A stretch of DNA of 64,000 nt from Tetrapyrgos nigripes (GCA_013368315.1 JAACJM010000231.1:62001-126000), one strand, 5' to 3'. Positions 13,101 through 26,037 are shown, counted from the first letter of the stretch. Program-made: numbers and translations. Notes: a model not told the origin generated them from the sequence alone.

Positions 13101-15641
13101 ACAACCGTCTTCCTGAGTGCGGAAGACGATTTTGAAATACTACAAAAAATCCTGGACAAGTGGTGCATAGCATCTAAAGCAAAGTTCAACATAGCAAAAA
13201 CAGAAATCATACCTATTGGAACTGCCACCTATCGTGCCAGAGTCATCAACACAAGAACAACGAAAGATGGCCAAACCCCCTTACCCGAATGGCTACACAT
13301 TGCTGTTGAAGGAGAGGCTACAAGAATCTTAGGTGCCTGGTTTGGGAACGGCATAAGCAACACCAGTGTCTGGGAACCAACACTAGAGAAAATTGATACT
13401 CGCCTAGAGCATTGGAACAAGGGACACCCAACAATGGAAGGCCGATGCCACATAGTTCAGATGGTCATTGGGGGAATGACCCAATACCTGACACAAGTGC
13501 AGGGAATGCCGAAACCTATTGAAAAGAAAATGTCAAAAAGAATCCAAAACTTTGTATGGGCAGAGAAGCAAAAAAATCCAGTGAATAAATCAACAGTTCA
13601 TGGACCAATAGAACAAGGAGGAAGGAAAGTCCTTGACATCGAAGCCCGAAACGATGCAATAGAAGTGATGTGGGCCAAATCCTACCTAACCTTTGGTGCC
13701 AGCCGACCGCTTTGGGCTAAAGTAGCCGACGTGTTATTCGCCCTGAATACACCATCATCGCAGACAGAAAGAAATGTCGCACCAGAGGTAAAGAAAAATA
13801 TACTTCTACAATCATGGAAGACATCAATAAAGCAAACGCCAGCAACAGCAGCGACGAATGATTTGCAAAAGCTACTACATACCTTTAAAGAGTATGGAAT
13901 TAGACAGGAAGGTCGAGCTTTCGGAAGGGAAATCCTGCGAGAGATGCCTATCTGGTACCATAAACACGCCGACCTGAAGATCAGGCAACTGAACCACTCG
14001 TCAGCAAGCGAATGCCTACGGAAAAACCACAACCTACTTACCGTAGGACAAGCGGAACAATTAGCAGCCCGCCTTAATGAGCCCATGCATGTGGCCGACA
14101 ACCTGTGTCTCTGCATACAGTGTATGTGGATAAGCATGACGTTTAACTGCCTCCACCCTCATGCATGTATGAAAAGAGTGAAAGAATTACTGGATACCCT
14201 TCCTGAAAAATGGGACCCAAGGAAAGAACAACCGGAGGACTATGAGCCCCGAAATCCACTCGCATCCGACGACAAAGATATCACAATATTTGACACCAGA
14301 GTTACAACAAATGGGTCCATCACTGACACTTTCTGGGTTTTTACAGAAGGAATAACCTGTAACGAAACCCCTAACACAAAACAACACGATGGCTTAGCTA
14401 TTAACCCGGTTACTGTCGCTACAGACAGATCCTGCCTGGAGAACGGACGCCTAGACGCGAAGGCAGGGGCTGGAGTTTTTTTCGGAGAAAATGACCACTG
14501 AAACAACTCGCTGAGACTCCCGAACCACCTGTACAGAATAGAAGCGGACCGAATCATGCAAACTCCCCTGGAACAATCCAACCAAACCGGGGAAGTTGTT
14601 GCCATCAAATTCGCGACGGAAATATTGCCGCTAGACGAAGAATTAATGATCGAAACTGACTCAAAGTATGCGCAAACCCAACTCACCTCCAATGTTCAAG
14701 CAAACGAAGACAAAGGCTATATTGGCGTTAAAAACTGTGAGCTGCTAAAAGCAACGGTAGTCAGTATACGAAAACGTAAACAGGGGACCCATTTCAAGTG
14801 GGTGAAAGGCCACAACGGTCATGACGGGAATGAAGCAGCCGATAAACTTGCTGGAGTTGGTGCCGAGAAGCAAAGTACTGACAACATATGTATTAGAAGA
14901 GCCCCCGCCCTAGAGATCACTGGAGCAAAACTCAGTACCATGACCCAAGCGCTGGCCTATCAGGCAATACGAGAAAGAAAGATGAAAAAAGAGAAAAGAA
15001 AGAACGGGCCTAGAAGGAGAACAGTCCAGAATCTCGAGAAAGTCCGAGCCCAAGTAGAGGAAGCCTTCGAAATAGTCCCAAAAGCAGAAGCAATCTGGAG
15101 AGCGATCAGGCATAAGGACTTCACGAGAAAAACCAGAAACTTTCTCTGGATGACAACACACGACGCTTACATGACCGGATCACTGTGGCAGCGCGCAAGC
15201 TTCTCAGAAGAACTACAGGAACAGGCAATATGTAAGCACGACAACCAACTGGAAGACATGGAACACATACTAACGTCCTGCGAGTCGCCAGGCCAGAATG
15301 TAGTATGGGAACTGGCACAAAGGTTGTGGGAAAAGAAGTCCCGAAAAGAATGGTATCGTCCTGGAATAGGAACGATTCTAGGTGCCGCTGCTGGAGACAT
15401 AAAAGACGAAGAGACCGAGAAACTCAAAAGTGGGGAAACAAGGCTATGGAGGATACTAATAGCAGAGTCTGCGTACCTGATCTGGGTCCTCCGTTGCGAA
15501 CGTGTAATTGCAAATGAAAATACACAGTTCTCAGAAGATGAAATTACAAATAGGTGGTCAAAAATGATCAATGAAAGGCTCAAACTAGATGCCAGAATGA
15601 CGAACAAGAAGTATGAAGGAAAAGCTCTCTCTCGAAGATAG
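10134..15641 (+). pseudogene. LINE ORF2: endonuclease, reverse transcriptase, RNase H
   Basis: One continuous frame of about 1,835 codons broken by three TGA codons at 11628, 12582 and 14499. N-terminal 220 residues are Ser/Asn/Gln-rich. The APE endonuclease follows (about 10810-11610: SLNIRG, VQEAH, VAGDFNIVE, SRLDRIYV, NADHL). The reverse transcriptase spans about 12350-13230 (SQAGFVPGRLITD, IALDQEKAYDKIDHEYM, GVRQGDPLSCLLFDLA, FADDT). A CCHC-like cluster (CIQC...CLHPHAC) lies at about 14110-14170, then RNase H (ATDRS, GEVVAI, IETDSKY, KGHNGHDGNEAAD). The second stop sits in the NY-x-PIT motif, where arginine is usual. Translation resumes in the same frame after each stop, so these are point nonsense changes rather than frameshifts. 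RNase H active-site acidic residues are present; the usual TDGS reads TDRS. Confidence 0.88.
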
Positions 15642-16084
15642 TAGAGAACACGTGGAGAGGTCTCCTCCACAACGAAGCAAACCTACCTAAAAACTGGACC
15701 AACGTAGCAGGGGTTTTAGTGGGTATTGAGCAGGATTTACTGAGGAGGACCAGGAATCGGGAGAGGTGAACAACTCACCTCGATGAACGATTTTTCGCGA
15801 GGGTCGAGGAAACTCGTCCCAATGAACGAAACCCGGCCCTACCCGAATTTCAGCCTAATTGGTAAATCGTCTACAAACCTGCTCTGAGTCCCACACTCAG
15901 TGCGCAAAAGCATTTCCCCTCGGAGGAACTCTCTATGTTTACAACTATGTTTTCAATATGTCTACCTATGCAACAGTATGTAGTAACGAGGTTGAGATCC
16001 CTCGTGCCCCCAACTGCGAGCCTGAGACAACGACCCCTTTGTCGTTGAGCAACATGGCCTCTGCGTAGAGCAGAAACGCACCTC

Positions 16085-16116
<32 letters not shown>
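15642..16116 (+). other. LINE 3' UTR and poly(A) tail
   Basis: Non-coding 3' region ending in 31 consecutive A residues (16086-16116), directly followed by the 3' target duplication. Confidence 0.85.
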
Positions 16117-16117
<1 letters not shown>

Positions 16118-16131
16118 GGAGCAAAATTCCC
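16117..16131. repeat. Target-site duplication of the LINE, 3' copy
   Basis: CGGAGCAAAATTCCC follows the poly(A) and matches 7010-7023. Confidence 0.85.
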
Positions 16132-16339
16132 ACAGGGCAAAGCTGTCATTCACAGCTATATTGACATATAACAATTTACGCAGACGGCTAACTGTCTTGC
16201 CATCGCTGTGTTGTTAAAATTTGCTCCAGACTCCATATGGTACGGCGTCGTAACCGTATCTACTGTCCGTGCACACTGTATATACGGCTACAGTGGCCTG
16301 ATACCACTGCATGTCGTACACCCCTGGAAATTCGCGCTG

Positions 16340-17045
16340 ATTATAATAGAGTCACTTACTTGAATCTAACCTGAAGAGGCTGTCCGCATAAGCTTCTTTT
16401 GTCAGGACTAGCTAAAGAACCAATAAAGAACGGAGCTGTGGCTCCAGGCTAGTTATGTCGAATCACAAGTGAAGAATGGAAAGCTTGAACCTTGATACCA
16501 AGTAACGGAGTTCGTGAAGACTATCGGCGACCTGTCACTAAGGAAATGAATACTGTGGCAACAGAGAAGTGAAGAACAATCGAAAGACAAACTCAGGGAA
16601 ACTCGACCGCAGAGAAAGAAGAGAACTGAATAACAGGAGGGCATACGCTCGAGCTCCAATTCCGCTGCTACAGATACACTATTGATTTGCGTCTGCAATC
16701 ATGTAATCATATTTCACTATAATTCATTGGACATGTATATAAGTACAGTGGATGTAGATACATACGACAGAGAGAACTCCGCCGTCATTAGACACTAGAG
16801 ACCTCATCTTTGGGTGGCAGATAGAGCAAATTTCTTTGTGATTTGATCAGGGGAATCCCGCCTGTGGACTCGCAGTTTGTGCACTGAGGAATCACAGTTA
16901 GTGAATAGGGGAATCTCGACCTGCGGACTCACAGTATTATGGAGGAATCTCCATTTGATTGAATAAAGCTCTATACATCTCATTATCCACCTTTGAGATC
17001 ATCTGAGAGAGGGTTGAACTTTACTCATCAATACGCTTATCATTT
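16340..17045 (+). mobile_element. Possible LTR remnant
   Basis: No coding potential. A TATATAAG box at about 16737 is followed some 220 nt later by gaataaag (about 16963) and then by a stretch ending cttatca/tttgaggccccttcg. This is the promoter, poly(A) signal and end order of a retrotransposon LTR. I could not find a matching TG start, a second LTR or a target duplication, so borders are guesses. Confidence 0.3.
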
Positions 17046-17099
17046 GAGGCCCCTTCGAACTTAAGGAGTCTTACTGAGAGCTTCGAGACAAGCGTTCTT

Positions 17100-17260
17100 T
17101 TTGAATCGCAAATGCAACCGCAACCGCAATCGCAACTGTGACCAATAAATCGCAACTCTTTAGATTGCAACTACCAGGGAATCGAAACTCGCTATCGAAA
17201 CTCAAGAATCGCAACTGCCCACCTATCGCAACTGTTAAGTATCGCAACTGGATGAGTTAG
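17100..17260. repeat. TCGCAAC-rich block, left copy
   Basis: About ten occurrences of tcgcaac or its variants, with the order CTTCGAGACAAGCG, then (CGCAAC)n, then aatcgcaactc, gcaactacc, aatcgaaactcgc. The same motifs in the same order occur in reverse complement at 59755-59890. This looks like subterminal repeat sequence of a Plavaka/CACTA-type element. Confidence 0.6.
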
Positions 17261-17807
17261 GAACAACAGAGCAACCTTTTTTGGGGGACAATATAAGTAT
17301 CACCAGTATATAAGTGAGCCGTAGTAGCCTGAGGTGAGTGTTCCTTCCCTCCCATTCCTCCCTCTGCTTATGGAACGGCTCACCATACTCACCATTTCCT
17401 GCCTTCTACACCGCCAATTGTATCGCTTATTGAAATTTGCCTGACGATTCACCTGATCTTACTACAACTGCTCAGGCAGTCTCCAGCTGGACATCAGGAC
17501 AAAGACAGCTGGGGCTGGAAGCAGGATGGAGCCAGTGTACCGACACAGCTGAGATTCAGCTGTGCCGCCAGCTAGAGAATTAGTGTTACCTTGCTGGTTA
17601 ATGACTGATATTCATCTGATGAACTTGTAGAAGCCGATCTTCTCCACATCGCAGTTCGTTTTCATTTTTCTCTACTCATGAGTCCGATCCTTTCGTTAAT
17701 CATTGATAGACTTCTAGGGCTACATGCGTATATACTTCGTCAAGTACCATTATTTGCTTCAAGCAATGCGGCATCATCATTCTCCAGTGTCGACGCCGCC
17801 ATTGGTT
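17261..17807. other. Non-coding 3' flank with CAGCTG motifs
   Basis: Contains a 9-bp perfect inverted repeat CACAGCTGAgatTCAGCTGTG at about 17543-17563 and several further CAGCTGG words. No gene is recognised. Confidence 0.4.
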
Positions 17808-20800
17808 TTACACGTTTCCGCAGTTTGGGGAGGGTTGTGGAATTGGATGAGAAGGGCCGGCAATACTGTTTGGGGACAGAATTTCGGGTGCGAGGTCAGT
17901 GACATCAGCTTTCCTTTTCTTCGAAGATTTCCTACTCCCTTCAGCGACACCAACAGTTGAGTCTGCATTTAAACCACTAGCTTGGTTTTTGCTCTCCTCC
18001 TTCTTCTGCTTATTTTCCTCTCTCTTCTGCTGAGTTTGCTGATTCTTTGTAAAGAGAACCTTCCGAAGTTCGCTGGCCTGCGTATCGTGTTGTACTTTTC
18101 GGTCTGGGAATAGTAATCTATTGTCAGAGTTGTGCTCAATGAATGATTCCATCATGCCTGTTTCCTTCCGCTCTTGGACACAGTTTCGTAGGCCAGTATC
18201 AGTGCATTTTGCAGTATGACAATCGTGTTGAACATTTTGCTCAAAAAGCAGCCTCTATGTAATACAATCAGAGATATTGTCAGTAATCTGGAGAGTACTC
18301 ACCGAACTTGGCACTATCACGAAACTGATCTCCGCGTGCCGGCAAAAGACATATGGCAGGTCAAAGAAGTTATCCTTTTCCGCAGACACTTCAAATCTTT
18401 CCAAGATGACAATGTTCATTTTATCCAAGTTGTTAGTAAGGATTTCGTTAATGCGTCCAAGGAGAATTTGATCCTGAATAAATGTACAGTGGGTCTCAAA
18501 GCAAAATCATGACTTCTGGAAGGGTGGTTCACATTGATTGGAGACTTGTAGAACACCCAAGATCCGACTGAAGACTCATCAAGAGATTCGGTGACAACAG
18601 ACTTGCATCGAACCCAGATAAGATTTGTATCGAATGCATCTCGGTTAATTGCAGCATTTCCTTTCGTTTCTTCGATCCTGCACTGTCGTGGTGTCGATTG
18701 CGAGAGCACTGCCGGCGTTGCGCACTGCTTATTATTCCGTGACATGGGTAATTTCACTATAGCACCTGTATCGTCATATGGTGAGTGATTGAAATTTTGC
18801 ACAGAGATCTGGGACTTACCTGCTTTTAATTGAGAGTCTGCCACATTCATACCAAATATCGACTGCAGAAGAGGTTGTTCCTGAAGAAATTTTCGTGCGC
18901 CAGGACCCGCACTAGTCCATTCCCCAGTGATCATGTTCTGCCACCTGCCCCCGGCAAGACAGTGTTTAAGACTTTCCTGGGCACCTATCTGACGAGAGAT
19001 ATCACGACTAGGTGCTTGGTGATTGGATAGAACTGAGCAGAATCTGAATACAGCATTGTATGATTCAAATATCTCTGTAGCCATTCCTACAAGAGGACCA
19101 AATCCACGAGCATCGGCAGGAATGTGAATGAGGCGATGAAGTTTGGCTTTCCAAAGAATTTTTGTGGGGTCTATATCTGCAAACATATCAAGGACATTCG
19201 CAATTGCGATGTGGAGATCTTGCTGTAAAACATCTCAAGGTAAGAATTGTTGTGAAACACGCAAGCCCTTTTTAACTCACGCAATATTGGTCAATGTTGT
19301 CAATTTCCGGGACCCAAAGAAGTGCTGAAAGCAACGCGATTGCTTTCCATGCCTTGAAATGCTTATCATCAACCAGATCATGGACATGAAACACCGCAGT
19401 TTGAATGACGGTCTTCAATTGACGGCCGACAAGGGAATTCCCATAATCAATAATGTACTGGGATCAAATTGGTTGGACCGAGAGGCCTTTCACATCCGTC
19501 GCCTGTAGCCGCTGCGAATAAAGTTGTTTTTGCTGAGGTGTTTTCCATTTTGAGTTTGAGTAATGCCAAATGTATTTCACAATACCGAGGAGAATTGTGT
19601 GCAAAATCTCTACAGGGGTATCGCGTGCAGGGTCAAAGCCTAAAAAGGGAAGTGCGCTCTTCATTAGAATAATTGGATGAAGCTCACAGATATTTAATGA
19701 CTGACCTTCCGTGGTCAAAAAGCTACTGTAAATATTATCAGAGTTTTCCTCCACCAATGATAGTAGATGCGCTTCAATCTCTGCTGATGTCTTGGTGGGA
19801 TTTCCCACTTTCACGGCCTTGAACTGCTTGAGATAGTGGTCAATCCAGTACTGGGTGTAATCATCCTTGGTACCACTGTTAGTCTGTCGTACTTTGATGG
19901 GCTCTGGAATGCCTTTGCAAGCGAGTTTGACCTGCGACTCAAGTTCTGCTTTAATACTTTCACAGGTACAAGCATGACCAGGCTAATAGATTTTAGCCCA
20001 TAGAATATTACCCCATTTGCAAGGAACACTCACCTCAAACATGGCATGAAAACCTGAGTCCGAGGATTTTTCTGTCTCTGTTCCACCGACATCACATTTG
20101 CAACATGCATGATTTCTGAGTGCACCGATATGACATGCGACATCACTCTGAGCAGGATTGTCAGCTGGTTCTGCATGTGCACGTAGCATGAAACGTGTGG
20201 TGAAGCCGTTCTCATCCTCAACACAGACTGGATCAGTGTGAGTCTTATCAAGAATTTTCTTGATGTCGTGGTACTGCTTGATGTGGAAACAAGATGAATA
20301 TGGACTTCTTGTTGAAGAAGTCTTCGAGGGAGATTTCTGTGACTGATATATGAGTTATTGTGTTTGTTCCAAGACTTTGAACGGTTCCCAGACACATTGT
20401 CTCCAAAATGATCAATGAAACTGGTATACAGAGGATCACCACTGGCAATTTTGCGATACTTGTTGGGCATTTTCTGAGGGTAACCAACGGACTCAGATGC
20501 CTCTACACTTTATGATTAGATGATACTATTTCATGCCGAGAGAAACTGCTGCCTCACCGCTCCATTGTCTCGGAATCTTTCCTTTACTCTCCAAATCAAG
20601 GAAATTGGACACAAGAGAATCTGCTCTGACATTGATGAGTTCAGTGTCAACTACATGACCGATGCCCTGTTTCGATTGGTTTTGATGTCAGCCAATTAGA
20701 TATAAATGAAGAGGAGCTCACAAGTTGATCAACATTCACTTGAAATGCTTCGGCGCAGACTGCCTGCTTAAAGACAATCCAACAAATCAGGATCACAAAG

Positions 20801-22126
20801 CTGCCATCCTTCAGATGTGCCAATTCAAAAACATAAAAGTGGCGGCCATTCCCAGCATCGTACATTGGACTGAGAATATTAGGATCCATTTGTTGCCATT
20901 TCTCTGCATGCCACACCTCCCGGATAATTCCGTCATCTGGAATTTCAGGATAAAAGTGGATATGCTGACGAACAGAAGGATTCGCCCAATCCTAAAGGTT
21001 TGTCATAAAAATGAATCATTGGTTTGAAGACAAAATTTACTAAGAATGACTTACATTTGCGATGATTGCACGAGGATCATTGATATAGAATAGTTTTCCT
21101 TGAACTGATGTGCATTCAATGTTTGGAATACCTCGCGTTTCTCGCTGAATTTTCTGGGCCTTTTGCAGAGCATAAAAAGTTGGTACATCCTTAGCATCGC
21201 ACTCTTTCAGTGCCCAAATGAACAGCTTCATCATGGCATCAGAAATGCGAAGGCGTGGGAGATTGTCCAGGGTATCCAGAATGCACATCTGTAGAGCGAT
21301 ATTACTACATTGGGATTATTAGTTTAATTAAATGAAGCTCTCGCTGTCTTCAATGCCCAGGGATACCAGTCAGGATCTGAAGCCATTGGTAATTGTGTGT
21401 CATGAAGGAGACTGTCAACAATGTCATTGTGAATGGCTGTGCAGAACATTTTTGGAAGTATCAGATTTCGGACTGGTCAGTTTATCCGATCAGAAACTGT
21501 CGACGACTCGATGTACCAGCATTTTTCATCATGTCGTTGAGCATATGCTCTTGCTCTTCCTCCTCCAGCTCCAAAGCCATGTTAACTGGGGAAGCATGCT
21601 CTCCTACAGCACCAGCAAGTCTCGAGTCATCCCAACTTTCAATCAGCTTGTTGACCTCTGATCTCAGTTTTCCCTCCTGCTCTGCTGGCTCTCCGCCTGG
21701 AAGGTCATAGTCTCTGTTATCCCAAAACTCCGAGGAAGGCATGTCTATGGCAACTTCAAAGGGTTGATTTTTGAAAGTCAAGGCTCATGGAGGTTAGCAG
21801 GGGTATTCAGATTAGCTGATGTCCCGTGCGTTTCCGCTTCCAATTCTCGTGTTTGTGCTACTCTGAGATTCCTTCCTTGAATTACAGACCCCGCTTTTCA
21901 TTTGGAAGCCTCCTTGTGCTTTTTACTTTTGAGGTGGTCTCGAGCATTTCTGATCTGGACATATTTACGGCCAGCAATTCCAGGCGTACAAGTATTGCAG
22001 TAAACTTGTTTCCCATCATCGTGAAGGACAAAACCTGTAGTTTTCAGTGCATATATCAGATCTCAAACTTCCTGTGTCCAAAATACGAGTTGGGACGTAC
22101 ACTCATCGAGTTTAGGGGGCATGGTG
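17808..22126 (-). CDS. Multi-exon basidiomycete transposon protein ([13 protein letters not shown] family), possibly a transposase
   Basis: A long multi-exon minus-strand gene. It appears to start MPPKLDE (about 22125), then a U1/C2H2-like zinc finger, CNTC...HLKSKKH (about 22010-21915). Later exons contain [20 protein letters not shown] (about 21275), [20 protein letters not shown] (about 20910), [20 protein letters not shown] (about 20430), [20 protein letters not shown] (about 19625) and [17 protein letters not shown] (about 19040). The last exon ends in a lysine-rich tail and stops at 17808. I know this architecture from repeated hypothetical proteins of mushroom genomes and infer a transposase-like role, but I cannot assign a superfamily or the catalytic residues. 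Exon borders were not all resolved, so some frames may be broken. It is divergent from the gene at 22323, about 200 bp away. Confidence 0.65.
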
Positions 22127-22322
22127 TAAGGATACGTTTGAGTAAGTTTCGTTTGTTGTTTGACAACGAAAAAGTCAACTTATGCTTTGACATCCTTTTT
22201 GGCAGTAGCAACGGCTGCTCTGCCTTTTGTTCTCCTTTAAAGGATGTCTTATGCAATCCAGCCCAATAAAATGGTTCGCATAATTCCTTTAAGACCAACC
22301 ACCATTTCATTCGTCAACCTCC

Positions 22323-23823
22323 ATGTTGTCTTGTGCCTCCAGCGACTTTGATCTAGGTCTGGATGACCTTGACAACCTCGCCGCTTCCTCTCCAATTCGG
22401 CCTGCAAAGAACGCAAAGAAGAATGCGAACAGAAAGCGACCTCATCCCAACCCAGCCGACTCAGACTCAGGCTCTGACTCTAATTCTGACAACAGTTCCC
22501 AACATAACATCATCAATGCCAATGTTATCCAGGCTGCCCTTTGACTTGGCCAAAGCAAGAGGTTCAAACCCAACCAAATGGAAGAGCTTGAGGCCTTTCT
22601 CAATGTATGTTGCATTATATCATAACATTTCTATGTCTGATTTCAGCTTTGAGGAGTCGGCTATGGGGCATGATGCTCGAAAGTTTATCCAAGGCATGGA
22701 AACTCTTGATAAGCTCGAAAAGATCGTGTCCAGCAAACCAAAGTGGGAGGTTTCAAAGTCCTTAAAGGTGCGTGCTTCTTATGCATTTTCTTCTGGTATC
22801 TGTTTTTAACTGATAATGCAACGTGCTTCACATTTCAGGAGAACGTCAAAAGCTATGTCACTGCTGCCAGCCTCTCCATCAACATCATCTCCTACCGTTC
22901 CTCTGACACAAACCGCATTGTATGTGAAAAACTCCTTGGCCTGGCTCTCCCAGACCTTCCTGAGAACATTCGTCAAGACACTGCTGCCATGAAAACATTC
23001 TTAAATGCGATTGAAGAGGAGTTTACTCAGAGGAGGGGTGCTATGAAGAAGGATGTGAGTCTTTGGCTGCACATCTTCCTCTGTTGACTCTGAACATTTC
23101 TTTGCTCTTCAGATTCGCAAGAGTATGTTCAAAGAAGTTGACAAGAGCTGGGAAATTCTTCCTCTCGACGAATGCCAGAATGTTTACCAACTCGCTCAGT
23201 CACTTGTCAAAGGTACGCGATGTGTTGTGACTGCTGATCTTTGCGCTTGCATTGCGATCTTGGTACGTTGCTATTATAATCTCGATGGCTATCACTGATG
23301 CATGGCTTCTCAGCAACGAGCATATGAAAAAAAGCCGGGTAAAGAATACTGGCTCCAAGTCGACACCACCATCGCGCGTCTACGGTCAAAAGGGGAATAT
23401 AACAAGGAAAATATTGGGCAGTGTGTTCCATTCCTTTATCCATTCATTTGACTAACATCGTTATTTACTGCTGAGAGTCTTGTCAAGCATATCCTCAAGA
23501 CGGATCTTCAGAAGTATTGCAAAGACGTGGTCGCAAATCAGTCTTACAATGAACCGCAGTCGGACATACAGTCGGAGATGGATCAGCTGATTGAAGCACG
23601 TCAACTTCATCGTGATAATGGCAGGGAAGCAGGAAAAGGAAAGGAGAAGAGGAAGAGGAAGAAGGGAAAGGAAGCTAGAAAGGAAGGAGAAGCGAGTGGT
23701 AGTACGCCTGAAAACGAGACGGCGGATAGGCAGAATACCTCATCTCCAGGCAATTTGGTACATTCAGAATCTAGATCTGTAACGCCTGCGCCCAATCAGG
23801 AGCAGGACGAGCTTGATGAATGA
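22323..23823 (+). pseudogene. Small helical protein with Lys/Arg-rich tail, one in-frame TGA
   Basis: Five or more short exons. The first begins MLSCASSDFDLGLDDLDNLA and has an acidic Ser/Asp/Asn stretch. An in-frame TGA at 22542 precedes LGQSKRFKPNQMEELEAFL in the same frame. Introns (for example gtatgt...ttcag at about 22604-22648) separate FEESAMGHDARKFIQGM, then ENVKSYVTAASLSINIISYR, IRKSMFKEVDKSWEILP and HILKTDLQKYCKDV. The C-terminus is strongly basic (about 23630-23690) and ends at 23823. I recognise it as an unnamed family that recurs beside transposases in agaricomycetes. The function is unknown. Divergent orientation to the 17808-22126 gene suggests a shared promoter and element. 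Confidence 0.55.
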
Positions 23824-24070
23824 AGTACATACTCTGTAACATAGTACTGTCTATTGTATTTGATTTTTCTATCATCTTTGTGGACTTTCAGACGGCTACA
23901 CAAGAACTTACATCCAATTAATGATGGATTTCTGTCAAGGAGCTCACTGAAAAATGGTAAGCCTTCAACGGAATTTTATCTGCTCTCCAGAAGAGAACAT
24001 GTGTGACAGTGCTACGTCTCAGCCCACTACTGACACGAGTTCAGCAATAGGCTGGTGAATTCCACAGCCG

Positions 24071-24773
24071 TTGTCCAGAATAACCAATGTATATTTAGCA
24101 GTTGGTTTAACAGGAAAGCTACAGCTACTACCACATGGAATATGGGTGGGATTGACTGGGATCCAGCTGGTCAGTCAGCCAGAAAGGAGGTGTGCTGGAG
24201 ACAGACTGGTACCAGTTCCAGAATTACATGGTGTCCAGCCGGACTCTGCATCGGTACCCACTGAAACTTGCAGGTGGTCAGACTCCAACCTCCATCTGGC
24301 CGGCACCTGGCTCCCAAATAGCGGTGTAGTCACATTTCCTGACCTGTCGCTCAAGTGGCTGTGCTTATTCATGCAGCTGACATGTCACTTGAAGCCCGAG
24401 CTACTTCTTTCTGCACCCAGTCGACAATTCCCTCCTGCCCATCTTCCAAACCACGTTGCCGTTTTCCTGGCCAATTCTCTCGCATGTCCTGTCAATGATA
24501 TTACATCTTTATGGATAGTACTCAAGACCTTTGTATGGGAGGATACCGAGCCATTGTTGGATGAAGAGGAGCAGGGTTTCGTTGAGCGGTATGAGCTAGA
24601 AGTTGAGAAAGGGAAAGAAATAGGTGTGTGTTGCTTCACTGTCCATATGAGTATGACACTGATTTAGTTCTTTCTAGCCTTTGACATGTTCTACCCTCCC
24701 ATTTCCTCCTGCAAAAAATGTCACAGGGATCTCTCCAAGCTGTCCCGAGTTTGTGTGATGTATTTTACACTTA
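24071..24773 (+). pseudogene. CxC5/CxC6 KDZ transposase, 5' part, cut by the 22.6-kb insertion
   Basis: N-terminal part of a KDZ-superfamily transposase of the CxC5 type. From about 24346 the frame reads LKWLCLFMQLTCHLKPELLL and runs to KGKEI. A short intron (about 24624-24676, ggtgtgt...ttctag) follows, then AFDMFYPPISSCKKCHRDLS, the first cysteine pair of the CxC5 zinc cluster. The coding sequence stops abruptly at the TTA target site (24771-24773), inside the segment VCVMYFTL. The second half continues at 47346 in the same frame. Frames upstream of 24340 are open from 24071 but unrecognised. Confidence 0.85.
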
Positions 24774-26037
24774 CACTGGGTGCAAACACTTGTAAATCCT
24801 CTGCTTTACTGAGGTTTTACAAGAGTATTACACCAAGCCAATCAATATGTAAGACTCCTTGTCATACATTAGTATTACAAGAGACAGAAAAAAATTAGAA
24901 CAACCTTGTATGACCATTGTAAGTCACAAAGAAATACCATGGACTTTCAGTGTGACTTGCTGTCACTGTATACCCTTGGTGGATATACTGTGGAATTACA
25001 CAGGAATTTCAGAGTGACTTTTTGTCACAATATGTCATGTAGTAAGACACATAAGAAATACTGGAGTATTTCACTGTGACAGATAATCACAGTATGACAA
25101 ACAGTAAGGCAAGAGAGATTTACAAAGGACTTACAAGGAAGCAAAATCTGCAGGAAATTTACAAAGTGACAATCAAGTCACAGTAATACACTTGTAAGAC
25201 TAGCTGTATTATGAAGGAATTACAAGAAACATTTGCTACAAACACTGGTAAATCCTCAGCCTTACTGGAGTATTACAAGAGTATTATGGGGAACCAATCA
25301 ATATGTAAGTTGGCTTGACTTACAAGTGTATTACAAAATAGACAAAAAATGAGGACTATTCTGAAAGACCATTGTAAGCTGCAAGGACATACCATGGACT
25401 TTCAGTGTGAGGCTTTGTCACAGTATAGCATTGAAGAGCATACAGTGGAATTACAAGGTGACTTTTTTGTCACAGTATGTCTTGTAAAACAGAACTGAAA
25501 TACCAGGGTATTTCAGTGTGAGATAATGTCACAGTAAGACAATTTGTAAACCAAGTAACATTTACAGAGGACTTACCAGAAGGTAGAACTTGAAAGTCTT
25601 GGGTAAGACTGCTCATATTTACACTGAATTTACTGAGGGACATCTGTGTCACAGTAATACCCTAGAAAGACTTGTGATTTTACAAGGGAATTACAAGATG
25701 CAGGTTTTAAAACTCGTAAGTCTCTGGAAAAAACCTGCATGCTAAATGGAGAATATACAGTGTGACAGACTGGTCACAGTAAGACACTTGTAAGTCACAA
25801 GACATTACAATGACTTTACTGAAAAGTGACTATTTTGTAAGTCATCATGTACTGTATATCCAATGGACTTACAAGAGACTTGTTGGATGGATTTGCAGTG
25901 CATGTCAATTAAGTAATACAGAAGGGCTTACTGAAAATTTACAGGATGTAATACAATGAATTCATTCAACCAGGTTAATTAAATTTTACTAAATATAAAT
26001 AGACAGCTCAGGCTAGACAAGAAAAGGACAGACTACT
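24774..26037 (+). repeat. Left terminal inverted repeat with palindrome array
   Basis: Non-coding. It contains at least nine interrupted palindromes of the form GTGAC-N5-7-GTCACAGTA, at about 24952, 25014, 25076, 25166, 25407, 25458, 25519, 25638 and 25759. It also has many TTACAAG/CTTGTAA words. An imperfect tandem duplication of about 455 bp is visible: ctggtaaatcctcagcctta at 25247 repeats 24790, including the following attacaagagtatta and aatcaatatgtaag blocks. These are likely transposase-binding sites. Its reverse complement is at 46132-47342. Confidence 0.9.

Larger units (their letters stand above)
7024..16116 (+). mobile_element. Full-length Tad-like LINE (non-LTR retrotransposon)
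   Basis: A 9.1-kb element copied by target-primed reverse transcription. It has a 5' UTR (7024-7675), a gag-like ORF1 with a zinc knuckle, a long ORF2 with apurinic endonuclease, reverse transcriptase and RNase H domains in that order, a 3' UTR and a 31-nt poly(A) (16086-16116). A 14-15 bp target duplication brackets it exactly, so the 5' end is complete or nearly so. The domain order and terminal RNase H fit the Tad1 group common in fungi. ORF2 carries three in-frame TGA codons, so this copy is dead, although it is otherwise well preserved. Confidence 0.9.

Noticed and set aside
16340..17045. Complete LTR retrotransposon
   Set aside because: No second LTR, no gag-pol, no target duplication found; kept only as a weak LTR-like remnant.
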